Source: Burkholderiales bacterium (GTDB lineage: Bacteria > Pseudomonadota > Gammaproteobacteria > Burkholderiales > Burkholderiaceae_C). From it: 14,165 nucleotides of DNA. The notes below the pieces were generated by a model, which did no database searches, was not told the origin of the DNA, and saw nothing but the letters and a program-made list of their open reading frames with translations. Shown here piece by piece: positions 6,239 through 13,587 of the stretch (position 1 is the first letter of the stretch; each line of letters opens with the position of its first letter). Both the position numbers and the translations under genes were made by a program. The stretch is from positions 1-14,165 of the forward strand of contig CANGHQ010000012.1 of NCBI GenBank assembly GCA_947453585.1, in the 5' to 3' direction.

Positions 6239-6544
6239 ATGATCAAGAATGGAATGCGTCCTGTTCACCCCGGCGAGATTCTGCTGGAGGATTACATCAA
6301 ACCCATGGGTATCAGCGTGCGCGCCCTGTCGCTGGCACTGCATGTGCCCTACTCACGACTGCGTGAAATTGTTGATGAGAAACGCGGCGTATCCGCCGAT
6401 ACTGCCCTGCGCCTGGAACGCTATTTCGGCAGTGAAGCGCAAGGCTGGCTGAATCTTCAATCGGCCTACGACTTGCGGGTTGCCGAGAAGCTGAGCGCCG
6501 AAGTCATTCTCAAGGACATTGCGCCATTGGCAATAGCTGCATGA
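6239..6544 (+). CDS. higA: HigA-type antitoxin (XRE-family HTH)
   Basis: A 101-residue antitoxin with the HigA opening RPVHPGEILLEDYIKPMGIS (7-26) and an XRE helix-turn-helix spanning about residues 25-65 (SVRALSLALHVPYSRLREIVDEKR, then SADTALRLERYFG). The C-terminal part (LNLQSAYDLRVAEKL) is typical of the short HigA form. It binds and neutralises HigB and should repress the shared promoter through the inverted repeat before higB. It has its own ribosome site, GGAGAG about 7 nt upstream of the ATG, unlike higB, which would favour antitoxin synthesis over toxin. It is separated from higB by 37 nt. Confidence 0.93.
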   Translation: MIKNGMRPVHPGEILLEDYIKPMGISVRALSLALHVPYSRLREIVDEKRGVSADTALRLERYFGSEAQGWLNLQSAYDLRVAEKLSAEVILKDIAPLAIAA

Positions 6545-6695
6545 CCTTGAGCGAATACCTTCGGGAACGCTTAAGCAGCTAGCCAAGCTGTCTTTTGACT
6601 TCTGGCCCAGGAGTCGGCGGTGTGCGCGTTTGCCGCAGGCACTGCAGCGTATAGCCAAGTAATGGCGCGGCCGCCCGCTCTAAGTCCGCGTCTCC
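6545..6695. other. Gap between higA and the efflux operon with no recognised gene
   Basis: These 151 bases between two convergent units contain no convincing gene or terminator. A stem-loop with an 8-bp stem including one G-U pair (6597-6615, GACTTCTG / CAGGAGTC around GCC) is visible but is not followed by a T-run in either direction. Confidence 0.5.
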
Positions 6696-8084
6696 TCAGC
6701 GCTGCAAAGCCGCATTCACCCCATCAAGCTGCGCATCGTCCAACGCCCCTGCCAGGGCGCTGAGTTGCAGACGGGCCAGCAGCAGTTCGCTGCGGGCTTG
6801 CACCAGCGCCAAAGCGGCAGCACCGGCGTCGTTCTCCGCTTGCAACAAATCCAAGGTGGTGCGATCGCCTACTTGGCGGCCCAGTTGGGTGGCGCCCAGG
6901 CGGGCGGCGCTGGCTTGTTGGGCTGCGTCCAGCGCAGCCAAGCGGGCCGGGCCGGTTTGCAGCGCCAGCCAGGCGCTCTGCACTTGCTGCGCTGTTTGCT
7001 GGCGCGCGGCTTCGAGTTCGGCCTGGGCTTGGTCTTGCAGGCGCAGCGCTTCTTGTTGGCGTGCGTCGCGCATGCCACCGGTAAACACGGGCATGGACCA
7101 TTGCACGCCCAGCATGCGCTGGCCGCTGGTGTTGCTGGCGCTGCCAAAGTCGCCGTCGCCGCTGATGCGGTCTTGGCCGATTTGGGCTACCAAGTCGAGC
7201 GTGGCGCTGGCGGCAGCGCTGTATTTGGCTGCTTCTTCTTGCGCACTTTGCACGCGCAGGGCTTGCAGGCGCAGGGCCAGATTGCTCTCCAGCGCCTGAG
7301 ATTGCCATTGCTCCAAGCTGCGACTGGCCCCAGCGTCTGTGCCTGCCGCATTGGCCGGTGGCAGCACTTGCAACTGCGACTGCGGCACGCCGGTGGACTG
7401 GGCCAGCACGCGCTGGGCCACGGCCAATACGTTCTCAGCGCCCAGCACCTGGGCTTGCAAGGCAAAGGCGCGGGCACGCGCCTCATAGGTATCGGTCACG
7501 GGTTTGTCGCCCAGGGCAAAGCGGTCTTGCGCCTCGGTCAGGGCGCGGTTGACGGCGCCTTGTTGCTGGCGCAGCAAGTCAAGGTTGTGCTGGGCCAACA
7601 CCAGGTCAAAGTAGCGCCGGGCGGTGAGTAGCAACAAGTCGCTGCGTGCGCTGTGCGCCTGCAGTTCGGCCATGTCGGCGGCAAGTTCGAGCTGGCGGGT
7701 TTGCGCGCTGCGCTCGCCGCTGCGCAGGGGCTGGCGCGCAGACACATTCCAGCGAGTGCTGATGCCCGTGTTGACCGAGGTATTGAAGTCCACCCCGTTG
7801 GACGCTGGGATGCCGGGCGCGGCAAAGTGCGCACCCGTGCTGGCCGAATCGGCGCCCGCCACACCCGCGCTCGCCCCCAGCATCACCTGCGGGCGCCACA
7901 GCGCTGCGGCTTGCTGGCGGCGGGCGGCACCGGCTTGGGCCGCCGCACTGGCCACGGCCACTTGCGGATCGGCGGCCTGCGCTGCGCGCCAGGCCTGCGC
8001 CAAGTCAAGCGCGTGGGCGCCTGCGGCGCTGACGGCCAGCAACAGAACGAGCACGGCACGGGCCACGGGTTTACGGATCTTCAT
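6696..8084 (-). CDS. TolC-family outer-membrane efflux channel
   Basis: A 462-residue outer-membrane factor with a signal peptide (about 1-25, VLVLLLAVSAAGAHA) and the two repeated OEP domains of the TolC family. Repeat one contains ARRYFDLVLAQHNLDLLRQQ and FALGDKPVTDTYEARAR. Repeat two contains AWLALQTGPARLAALDAAQQ and QVGDRTTLDLLQAENDAGAAALALVQARSELL. These long Ala/Gln-rich helices form the periplasmic tunnel. No lipobox Cys is present, unlike NodT-type channels. The ATG at 8084 is chosen because AGGAG lies 8 nt upstream and the signal peptide starts there; it overlaps the trxC stop as ATGA. It is the last gene of the operon and the outer-membrane partner of the adaptor and RND permease. 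No clear terminator follows. Confidence 0.93.
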   Translation of the reverse strand: MKIRKPVARAVLVLLLAVSAAGAHALDLAQAWRAAQAADPQVAVASAAAQAGAARRQQAAALWRPQVMLGASAGVAGADSASTGAHFAAPGIPASNGVDFNTSVNTGISTRWNVSARQPLRSGERSAQTRQLELAADMAELQAHSARSDLLLLTARRYFDLVLAQHNLDLLRQQQGAVNRALTEAQDRFALGDKPVTDTYEARARAFALQAQVLGAENVLAVAQRVLAQSTGVPQSQLQVLPPANAAGTDAGASRSLEQWQSQALESNLALRLQALRVQSAQEEAAKYSAAASATLDLVAQIGQDRISGDGDFGSASNTSGQRMLGVQWSMPVFTGGMRDARQQEALRLQDQAQAELEAARQQTAQQVQSAWLALQTGPARLAALDAAQQASAARLGATQLGRQVGDRTTLDLLQAENDAGAAALALVQARSELLLARLQLSALAGALDDAQLDGVNAALQR

Positions 8085-8518
8085 CGGGGGGCTCCTGGGG
8101 ACACATGGGCTTGGACCCATGCTTTCAAATCTCGCGCGGGCATGGCGCCGGCCACGCGGGCACGCTCCACGCCGCCTTCAAACAACAGCAAACTGGGGAT
8201 GCTGCGAATCGCATATTTGCTGCTGGCCTGGGGCGCGGCGTCGGTATCGACCTTGACAAAGCGCACCAGCGGCAGCTCGCGCGCCACGCGCTCGAACGTA
8301 GGCGCCATGGCCTTGCAGGGGCCGCACCAGGCGGCCCAAAAGTCCACCACCACCGGCAGCTCGGTGCCTGCGATAAAGCGCTCAAAAGCCGCATCGCTCA
8401 GCGCCGCCGGGGCGGCCGCCAAAATGTCGGCGCCGCATTTGCCACACGCTACCTCGAAGTGCAGCTTGTCAGCGCCTACGCGGTTTTTGGTGCCGCACAC
8501 CGGGCAAACGAGTTGCAT
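8081..8518 (-). CDS. trxC: Thioredoxin 2 (TrxC), zinc-binding thioredoxin
   Basis: A 145-residue cytoplasmic thioredoxin 2. The N-terminal zinc ribbon has Cys5-x2-Cys8 (CPVCGTKNR) and Cys25-x2-Cys28 (CGKCG). The thioredoxin fold follows, with the redox centre WCGPCK (64-69, Cys65/Cys68), FVKVDTD near 92-98 and the cis-proline loop SIPSLLLF. All residues needed for disulfide reduction are present. It sits inside an efflux operon, 12 nt after the DUF2892 gene, and its TGA overlaps the tolC-family ATG by 4 nt, so it is cotranslated with the channel. TrxC is an OxyR-type oxidative-stress protein in E. coli; here its placement implies co-regulation with efflux by the divergent ArsR protein (inference). 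The ribosome site (AAGG about 12 nt upstream) is weak. Confidence 0.95.
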   Translation of the reverse strand: MQLVCPVCGTKNRVGADKLHFEVACGKCGADILAAAPAALSDAAFERFIAGTELPVVVDFWAAWCGPCKAMAPTFERVARELPLVRFVKVDTDAAPQASSKYAIRSIPSLLLFEGGVERARVAGAMPARDLKAWVQAHVSPGAPR

Positions 8519-8530
8519 GGTGGATCTGCC

Positions 8531-8740
8531 TTAGTTGCCAGCGCCGAAGCCAACTTTGCGCATGATGGTTTCCATCAGGCACCAGCGGGTAATCGCGCTT
8601 TGAAACAGGTTCAGGCCCACAAAAGCGGTAAACGCCAGCCACCATTCGCTCACAAACACCGGGCTACCGGGAATGCCCATTGCCAGCGAGGCCAGGATAA
8701 AGGTACCAGCCACCAAACGAACCATTTGCCATGAGGTCAT
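8531..8740 (-). CDS. DUF2892 (YgaP-like transmembrane domain) small inner-membrane protein
   Basis: A 69-residue protein with two predicted membrane helices (about 8-27 and 33-52) separated by a short GIPGSPVFVSEWW turn, followed by the family-typical tail RWCLMETIMRKVGFG with Cys54. DUF2892 corresponds to the membrane part of YgaP and often occurs beside sulfur-transfer or thiol-stress genes; its own activity is unknown. The ATG at 8740 has AAGGAG 8 nt upstream. It lies 38 nt after the RND permease stop and 12 nt before trxC, in the same operon. Confidence 0.85.
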   Translation of the reverse strand: MTSWQMVRLVAGTFILASLAMGIPGSPVFVSEWWLAFTAFVGLNLFQSAITRWCLMETIMRKVGFGAGN

Positions 8741-8778
8741 AAAAATACTCCTTGAAAAAACACTTGATGAAAAACGAG

Positions 8779-11700
8779 TTAAACCGTCGCTTGCTCGGGC
8801 AACAGCACTTCGGTGCGATTGCGGTATGCGGCGTAGTACAGGGTAGGAATCACCACCAGCGTGAGTACGGTGGACACCGAGATGCCAAAGATCAGCGAGA
8901 TGGCCAGACCGTTAAAAATCGGGTCATCGAGAATAAAGAAGGCACCCAGCATTGCGGCCAAGCCAGTGAGCATGATCGGCTGGGCCCGGGTAATGGCCGA
9001 CTGCACCACCGCTTGCTTGAACGGCAGGCCCTGGCGCAGCAGCAGGTTGATAAAGTCCACCAACAAAATCGAGTTGCGCACGATGATGCCGGCCAGCGCG
9101 ATCATGCCGATCATGCTGGTGGCGGTGTACTGCGCACCCATGATGGCGTGGCCGGGCATGACGCCGATGATGGTCAGCGGAATAGGCGCCATGATGATGA
9201 GCGGCGTGAGGTAAGAGCCAAACTGCGCCACCACCAGCAGGTAAATCAGCACCAGGCCCACGGCATAGGCGGCGCCCATGTCTCGGAAGGTCTCGTACGT
9301 TACTTGCGACTCGCCGTCCCACTTCAGTGAATACCCGCGCAGCGGGTCGCTGGGCTGCTTCACAAAATACTCGGCCAGCGTGCCGCCGCCAGGCGTGGGG
9401 ATGGCGGCAATCTCGCTGCGCATCTGGAACACGCCATACAGCGGGCTGTCAAGCTTGCCCGCCATGTCGGCCACAACCATGTTGACGGGCAGCAAATCCT
9501 TGTGATAAATCGGCTGCTCGCGCAGGCTGTCGCTTACCGTCACCAGTTCGCGGATGGGCACCAGCGCGCCGCTGACTGAGCGCACAGTCAGTGCCAGCAA
9601 GGCGTTGATGTCGCCATGGCTCTCGGGCGGCAACTGCAGCACCACGGGCGCTGGGTATTTGCTAGCGTCATGCAAGTAGGTGGCGGATTCGCCAGACAGG
9701 CCGGTGCGCAGCGTGCTGACAATGGCTTGCTGCGGCACGCCCAAGAGCGCGGCCTTGCGCCTATCCACCAGCAAGAGCTTGCGCGGGGCGCTGGCAATGC
9801 TGCTGTCGTCCACGTCCACGATGCCGGGCGTCTTTTCGAACACGGCGCGCACGGCTTGCGCCACTTCGCGCCGGCCTGCGGCCTCGGGGCCATAGATCTC
9901 GGCCACGATGGGCGAGAGCACGGGCGGGCCAGGCGGCACTTCCACCACTTTCACATTGGCGCCATAGAGCTTGCCAATGCGCTGCAGCTCGGGGCGCACG
10001 CGGGTGGCGATGGCGTGGCTTTGGGCCGCGCGGTCGTGCTTGTCCACCAAGTTGACTTGCAGGTCGCCCACTTCGCCGCCGCTGCGCAGGTAGTACTGGC
10101 GCACCAATCCGTTGAAGTTGATGGGTGCGGCCGTGCCGGCATAGGCCTGGTAATCGGTCACCTCGGGCACGGTGGCTAGAAAGGCGCCCAGCGCATGCAA
10201 GACGGTGGCGGTTTGCTCCAGCGGCGTGCCCGCAGGCATGTCCACCACCACCTGAAACTCGGACTTGTTGTCAAACGGCAGCATCTTGAGCAGCACCAGA
10301 CCGGTAGCGGGCAGGGCCACTGAGACCGCAATCAGCACCGCCACGCCCAGGCCCAGCAGGCCCCGGTTGCGGCCGCCGCGCTGCTCGTCGAGCAAGGGCT
10401 TGAACACGCGCTCAAACAAGGGGGCGAGCTTGGCGCTCAGGCCGCTGTGGCTGTGTTCGCCGTGGGCAACAGCGCCAGGCGCACTGGGCTTCATCCAAAT
10501 GCGCGCCAACCAAGGCGTCACCACAAAGGCAATTGCCAGGGACAGCAGCATGCCCATGCTGGCATTGATCGGAATCGGGCTCATGTAGGGGCCCATCAGG
10601 CCCGACACAAAGGCCATGGGCAGCAAGGCGGCAATCACGGTCAGCGTGGCCAAAATCGTGGGGCCACCGACTTCGTCCACTGCACCGGGAATCAGTTGGG
10701 CCAGGGTTTTTTGCGGATACAACTGCTGGTGCCGGTGGATGTTTTCCACCACCACAATGGCGTCGTCTACCAAGATGCCGATCGAGAAAATCAGCGCAAA
10801 CAGCGACACCCGGTTCAGGGTAAAGCCCCAGGCCCAGGACGCGAACAGGGTCACGGTCAGCGTCAGCACCACCGCCACGCCCACGATGGCCGCTTCGCGC
10901 TTGCCCAGCGCCAAAAACACCAGCACCACCACCGAGGCAGTGGCAAACAGCAGCTTTTGGATCAGCTTTTGCGCCTTGGCGTTGGCCGACGCACCGTAGT
11001 TGCGCGTCTCGGCCACTTGCACGGTATCGGGCACCACGGTGTTGCGCAGCTCTTCCACACGCGCAATGACTGCGTTGGCCACGTCAATCGCGTTTTCGCC
11101 GGGCTTTTTGGTAATGCTCAGGGTGACAGCCGGGTATTCACCACCACCGGGCTTCTCAGACTGGCCGTGCCAGACGTAGCGCGCCGCAGGCAGCGGGCCG
11201 TCTTTGACTTCAGCCACGTCACCCAAAAACACGGGGCGGCCATTGCGCACGCCCACCACCAGGGCGGCTACTTCGCTGGCCTGGCTCAAATAGGGGCCGG
11301 ACTCAATGGCCACGGTTTGGTTGCCTGCAATGAGTTCACCCACGGGCAATCCCAGGTTTGCAGATTGCAGCGCCATGCGCATGTCAGCCGCAGTGACGCC
11401 CGAGCCAGCCATGCGCGCCGGGTCGAGTGCCACCATCACCGCGCGGCCGGGGCCGCCCACGGTTTGCACCTCTCGGGTGCCGGGCACGCGCTTGAGGTCA
11501 GCTTCCATACTGTGGGCCACGCGTTCCAGGTCAAAGGCGCCGGTGTCTGCGTCTTTGCTGAACAAGGTCAGGGTGACGATGGGCACGTCGTCAATGCCCT
11601 TGGGCTTGATGATGGGCTCGAGCACGCCCAGATTTTTGGGCAGCCAGTCGGCATTCGTGCGCAGCGTGTCATGCAGGCGCACCAAGGCTTCGGTGCGCGG

Positions 11701-12024
11701 CACGCCCACCTTGAATTGCACGGTGATGACCGCCAAGCCGGGGCGCGCGAGCGACATCACGTGTTCGGTGCCCGCCATTTGCGAAAGCACTTGCTCGGCC
11801 GGAATGGCAACCATCTGCTCCACATCGGCCACGCTGGCGCCCGGAAAGGGAATCAGCACATTGGCCATGGTCACGTTGATTTGCGGCTCTTCTTCGCGCG
11901 GCGTCACCAGCACGGCAAACGCGCCCAGCAGCAGCGCCATCAGGGCCAGCAGCGGCGTAATGTGCGCGCGCTGGAACATGGCCGCAATGCGACCCGAAAC
12001 GCCCAGGTGGTGAATGGACTTCAT
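8779..12024 (-). CDS. RND-family efflux pump, inner-membrane permease subunit (AcrB-like, HAE type)
   Basis: A 1081-residue RND permease, full length for the family, exporting substrates from periplasm or membrane using the proton gradient. The first membrane helix (about 22-40) is followed by the porter loop starting EEEPQINVTMANVLIPFPGAS (44-64). TM4 holds the proton-relay pair Asp420-Asp421 in GILVDDAIVVVENIHRHQ, which is the drug-pump (HAE) pattern, not the metal-pump (CzcA) pattern. At TM10 the usual Lys of AcrB is Arg983 in AGIIVRNSILLVDF. The second porter loop begins near LLKMLPFDNKSEFQVVVDMP. The ATG at 12024 is chosen because it follows the adaptor stop by 1 nt (TGATATG) and starts the amphipathic N-terminus; an upstream Met at 12087 lies inside the adaptor gene. 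Substrate is not predictable. Confidence 0.95.
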   Translation of the reverse strand: MKSIHHLGVSGRIAAMFQRAHITPLLALMALLLGAFAVLVTPREEEPQINVTMANVLIPFPGASVADVEQMVAIPAEQVLSQMAGTEHVMSLARPGLAVITVQFKVGVPRTEALVRLHDTLRTNADWLPKNLGVLEPIIKPKGIDDVPIVTLTLFSKDADTGAFDLERVAHSMEADLKRVPGTREVQTVGGPGRAVMVALDPARMAGSGVTAADMRMALQSANLGLPVGELIAGNQTVAIESGPYLSQASEVAALVVGVRNGRPVFLGDVAEVKDGPLPAARYVWHGQSEKPGGGEYPAVTLSITKKPGENAIDVANAVIARVEELRNTVVPDTVQVAETRNYGASANAKAQKLIQKLLFATASVVVLVFLALGKREAAIVGVAVVLTLTVTLFASWAWGFTLNRVSLFALIFSIGILVDDAIVVVENIHRHQQLYPQKTLAQLIPGAVDEVGGPTILATLTVIAALLPMAFVSGLMGPYMSPIPINASMGMLLSLAIAFVVTPWLARIWMKPSAPGAVAHGEHSHSGLSAKLAPLFERVFKPLLDEQRGGRNRGLLGLGVAVLIAVSVALPATGLVLLKMLPFDNKSEFQVVVDMPAGTPLEQTATVLHALGAFLATVPEVTDYQAYAGTAAPINFNGLVRQYYLRSGGEVGDLQVNLVDKHDRAAQSHAIATRVRPELQRIGKLYGANVKVVEVPPGPPVLSPIVAEIYGPEAAGRREVAQAVRAVFEKTPGIVDVDDSSIASAPRKLLLVDRRKAALLGVPQQAIVSTLRTGLSGESATYLHDASKYPAPVVLQLPPESHGDINALLALTVRSVSGALVPIRELVTVSDSLREQPIYHKDLLPVNMVVADMAGKLDSPLYGVFQMRSEIAAIPTPGGGTLAEYFVKQPSDPLRGYSLKWDGESQVTYETFRDMGAAYAVGLVLIYLLVVAQFGSYLTPLIIMAPIPLTIIGVMPGHAIMGAQYTATSMIGMIALAGIIVRNSILLVDFINLLLRQGLPFKQAVVQSAITRAQPIMLTGLAAMLGAFFILDDPIFNGLAISLIFGISVSTVLTLVVIPTLYYAAYRNRTEVLLPEQATV

Positions 12025-12025
12025 A

Positions 12026-13081
12026 TCAACGCACCTGTGCAGCAGCGGTGGGGTCGGTGGCGACCTTGTCGCCGGCACGCACGCCACTCAATACTTCTAC
12101 CCGGTCACCTTGCACACGGCCCAGGCGCACCTGGCGCAGCGCAGGTCGGCCTTGGGCGTCTACCAAATAGAGGGCTGTGAGTTCAGCCCGGCGCACCACG
12201 GCGCTGACTGGCACAAAAAGACGCTCGCCGCTGACGGCAGCGCCGCCTGCGGCAGGCAACCACACGCGGGCAAACATGCCAGGCGCCACGCCTTTGAGCG
12301 AGGGCAGCTTGAAGCGAATCTGCGCGCTGTGCGTGGCCGCGTCCACCAAGGGCAGCACGGTGGCGCCGCTGGCGTTCATCAAACCGGTGGCGCCGCTCCA
12401 GCCGGGCAGCTCAAACTGCAGCTTGTCCAGGCTGGCGGGCAAGGCGCTTTGGGCCACACTGGCCGTCACGCGCAAACCTGACGGGTCGTGCATCGTAAGC
12501 AAAGGGCGCCCTGGCATGGCCATGTCGCCCAAGGCCACGGGCACTTCGCTCACCACACCCGCGAACGGAGCCTGGATCACGAAAAAGCGTTGCTGGGTTT
12601 GCGCCGCGTCCGACTGCGCTTGCAGCGCCTTGACCTGCGCTTGTGCGGCGTCAAACTGCGCCTTGGAGCGCTCAAGTGCCGCCTGGCTGATGTACTGCTT
12701 TTGCAGCAACTGCTGCTGGCGCTCAAAGTCTTTGCCCGCCACCGTGAGATTTGCGCGCGCGGCGTCTACCTGCGCGGCGCTGGCCTGGGCGGTTTGGCTG
12801 GCGGCGCGGGCGTCGATGCGCGCCAGCTCTTGGCCCGCGCGCACCGTGTCGCCCACTTTGACCGACAAAGAAACGATGGAGCCCGCCACCTGCGCGGCCA
12901 GCGTGGCCTGGCGCACGGGCTCGACCACACCATCGAAACTTTGCAAATCCGCGCGCTGGCTGGCGCCGCCCTGCACTTGCGCCGTGGCCAGTTCCGTGGC
13001 CGCCGTGCCCGTCAGCGGGGATAGCAGGCTGGCGGCGCAAAGCAGCGCGACTCTGGAGGGGATTTTCCAAGCGGTGGTCAT
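12026..13081 (-). CDS. RND efflux periplasmic adaptor subunit (HlyD/MexA-type membrane fusion protein)
   Basis: A 351-residue membrane fusion protein linking the RND permease to the outer-membrane channel. It has a signal peptide (about 1-28, VALLCAASLLSPLTGTAA). The first lipoyl half is QATLAAQVAGSIVSLSVKVGDTVRAGQELARID. A helical hairpin of Ala/Gln-rich coiled coil follows, from about 92 to 160 (QASAAQVDAARANL ... AQVKALQAQSDAAQ), then the second lipoyl half FFVIQAPFAGVVSEVPVALGDMAMPG. A beta-barrel and membrane-proximal domain (FVPVSAVV ... VRAGDKV) complete the protein. No lipobox is evident. The ATG at 13081 has AAGGAA 9 nt upstream; an in-frame ATG at 13123 has no ribosome site and falls at the probable promoter. 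It is the first gene of the operon and overlaps functionally with the permease start 1 nt downstream. Confidence 0.94.
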   Translation of the reverse strand: MTTAWKIPSRVALLCAASLLSPLTGTAATELATAQVQGGASQRADLQSFDGVVEPVRQATLAAQVAGSIVSLSVKVGDTVRAGQELARIDARAASQTAQASAAQVDAARANLTVAGKDFERQQQLLQKQYISQAALERSKAQFDAAQAQVKALQAQSDAAQTQQRFFVIQAPFAGVVSEVPVALGDMAMPGRPLLTMHDPSGLRVTASVAQSALPASLDKLQFELPGWSGATGLMNASGATVLPLVDAATHSAQIRFKLPSLKGVAPGMFARVWLPAAGGAAVSGERLFVPVSAVVRRAELTALYLVDAQGRPALRQVRLGRVQGDRVEVLSGVRAGDKVATDPTAAAQVR

Positions 13082-13123
13082 GGTGGGGTTCCTTGGTGCG
13101 TGAAGGCCAGCGCCTTCTTTCAT

Positions 13124-13151
13124 ATTTAACTAATTGCGTAATTAATCAAAT
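13124..13151. promoter_or_regulatory. AT-rich imperfect palindrome: probable ArsR-type operator and efflux promoter
   Basis: A 28-bp imperfect palindrome (22 of 28 positions symmetric) in the divergent gap, with core TAATT-GCGT-AATTA (13131-13144) and outer ATTT (13124-13127) / AAAT (13148-13151) arms. ArsR-family proteins bind AT-rich dyads of this kind. On the minus strand TTGATT (13149-13144) can serve as a -35, with an AAATAT/TAAATA -10 at 13128-13122 (15-16 nt spacing), so the palindrome covers the probable adaptor promoter. On the plus strand TAAAAT (13159-13164) could be the arsR -10. The base symmetry is seen directly; regulator binding is inferred. Confidence 0.68.
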
Positions 13152-13205
13152 AATACACTAAAATCGGCCACATGCGTTGTGTCATATCAAACGCCGTCAT
13201 CAAAA

Positions 13206-13218
13206 CCTAAGATTTAGG
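13206..13218. repeat. Small perfect inverted repeat before the arsR-type gene
   Basis: CCTAA-GAT-TTAGG has perfect 5-bp arms and ends 10 nt before the ArsR ATG. The right arm and the next base contain the only plausible Shine-Dalgarno (AGGA), so a hairpin in the mRNA, or a protein bound at the DNA, could limit arsR expression. Short repeats of this size can arise by chance. Confidence 0.35.
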
Positions 13219-13228
13219 ACGCCCGACC

Positions 13229-13567
13229 ATGGAAAACCTGCCCCCCGAAGCCCTGCAAGACGTGGCCACCTACTTTCAGGCCCTGTCCGAACCCACACGC
13301 CTGCAAATCCTCAACATCCTGCGCGAAGGCGAGCGCAATGTCGGAGAGCTGGCGCAGATGTGCGGCTCCACTGCCGCCAATATTTCGCGCCACCTGAGCT
13401 TGCTGACCAAGCACGGCATGGTGCGGCGCGAAAGCCGGGGCACCAGCGCCTATTACTGCATTGCCGACGAGGCGGTCTACGCGCTGTGCGATCTGGTCTG
13501 CGGCAATATTGCGCGCCAGATGGAACGCGCCAACAAAACGCGCCAAGCATTTACCCTGACGCCCTAA
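13229..13567 (+). CDS. ArsR/SmtB-family winged-helix regulator, probable repressor of the efflux operon
   Basis: A 112-residue winged-helix regulator. The helix-turn-helix covers roughly 38-62 (VGELAQMCGSTAANISRHLSLLTKHGMV), followed by the wing RRESRGTSAYYCIAD and a C-terminal dimer helix. FQALSEPTRLQILNIL at 16-31 is the ArsR opening. The classical metal site ELCVCDL is absent: the matching segment is ELAQMCG with a single Cys45. Other cysteines are Cys77, Cys87 and Cys91 (ALCDLVCGN). A Cys in the recognition region plus Cys in the last helix recalls thiol- or persulfide-sensing ArsR proteins such as BigR/SqrR, though the positions are not shown to be equivalent. It is divergent from the efflux operon across a palindromic operator. 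The ATG at 13229 has AGGA 9 nt upstream. The inducer is unknown. Confidence 0.92.
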   Translation: MENLPPEALQDVATYFQALSEPTRLQILNILREGERNVGELAQMCGSTAANISRHLSLLTKHGMVRRESRGTSAYYCIADEAVYALCDLVCGNIARQMERANKTRQAFTLTP

Positions 13568-13587
13568 ACCTTCGAGTCCGAGACGCC

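Noticed and set aside
6597..6615. Stem-loop considered as a terminator between higA and the efflux operon
   Set aside because: No T-run follows on either strand; the stem contains a G-U pair and a 3-nt loop.
10447..12180. A 577-residue plus-strand open frame opposite the RND permease and adaptor start
   Set aside because: It is His/Gly/Arg-rich with no domain pattern and mirrors the codons of the well-supported minus-strand permease; long antisense frames are expected at this GC content.
13082..13123. Longer adaptor protein starting at the ATG at 13123
   Set aside because: No ribosome site, no conserved residues in the added 14, and it would begin inside the probable promoter region.
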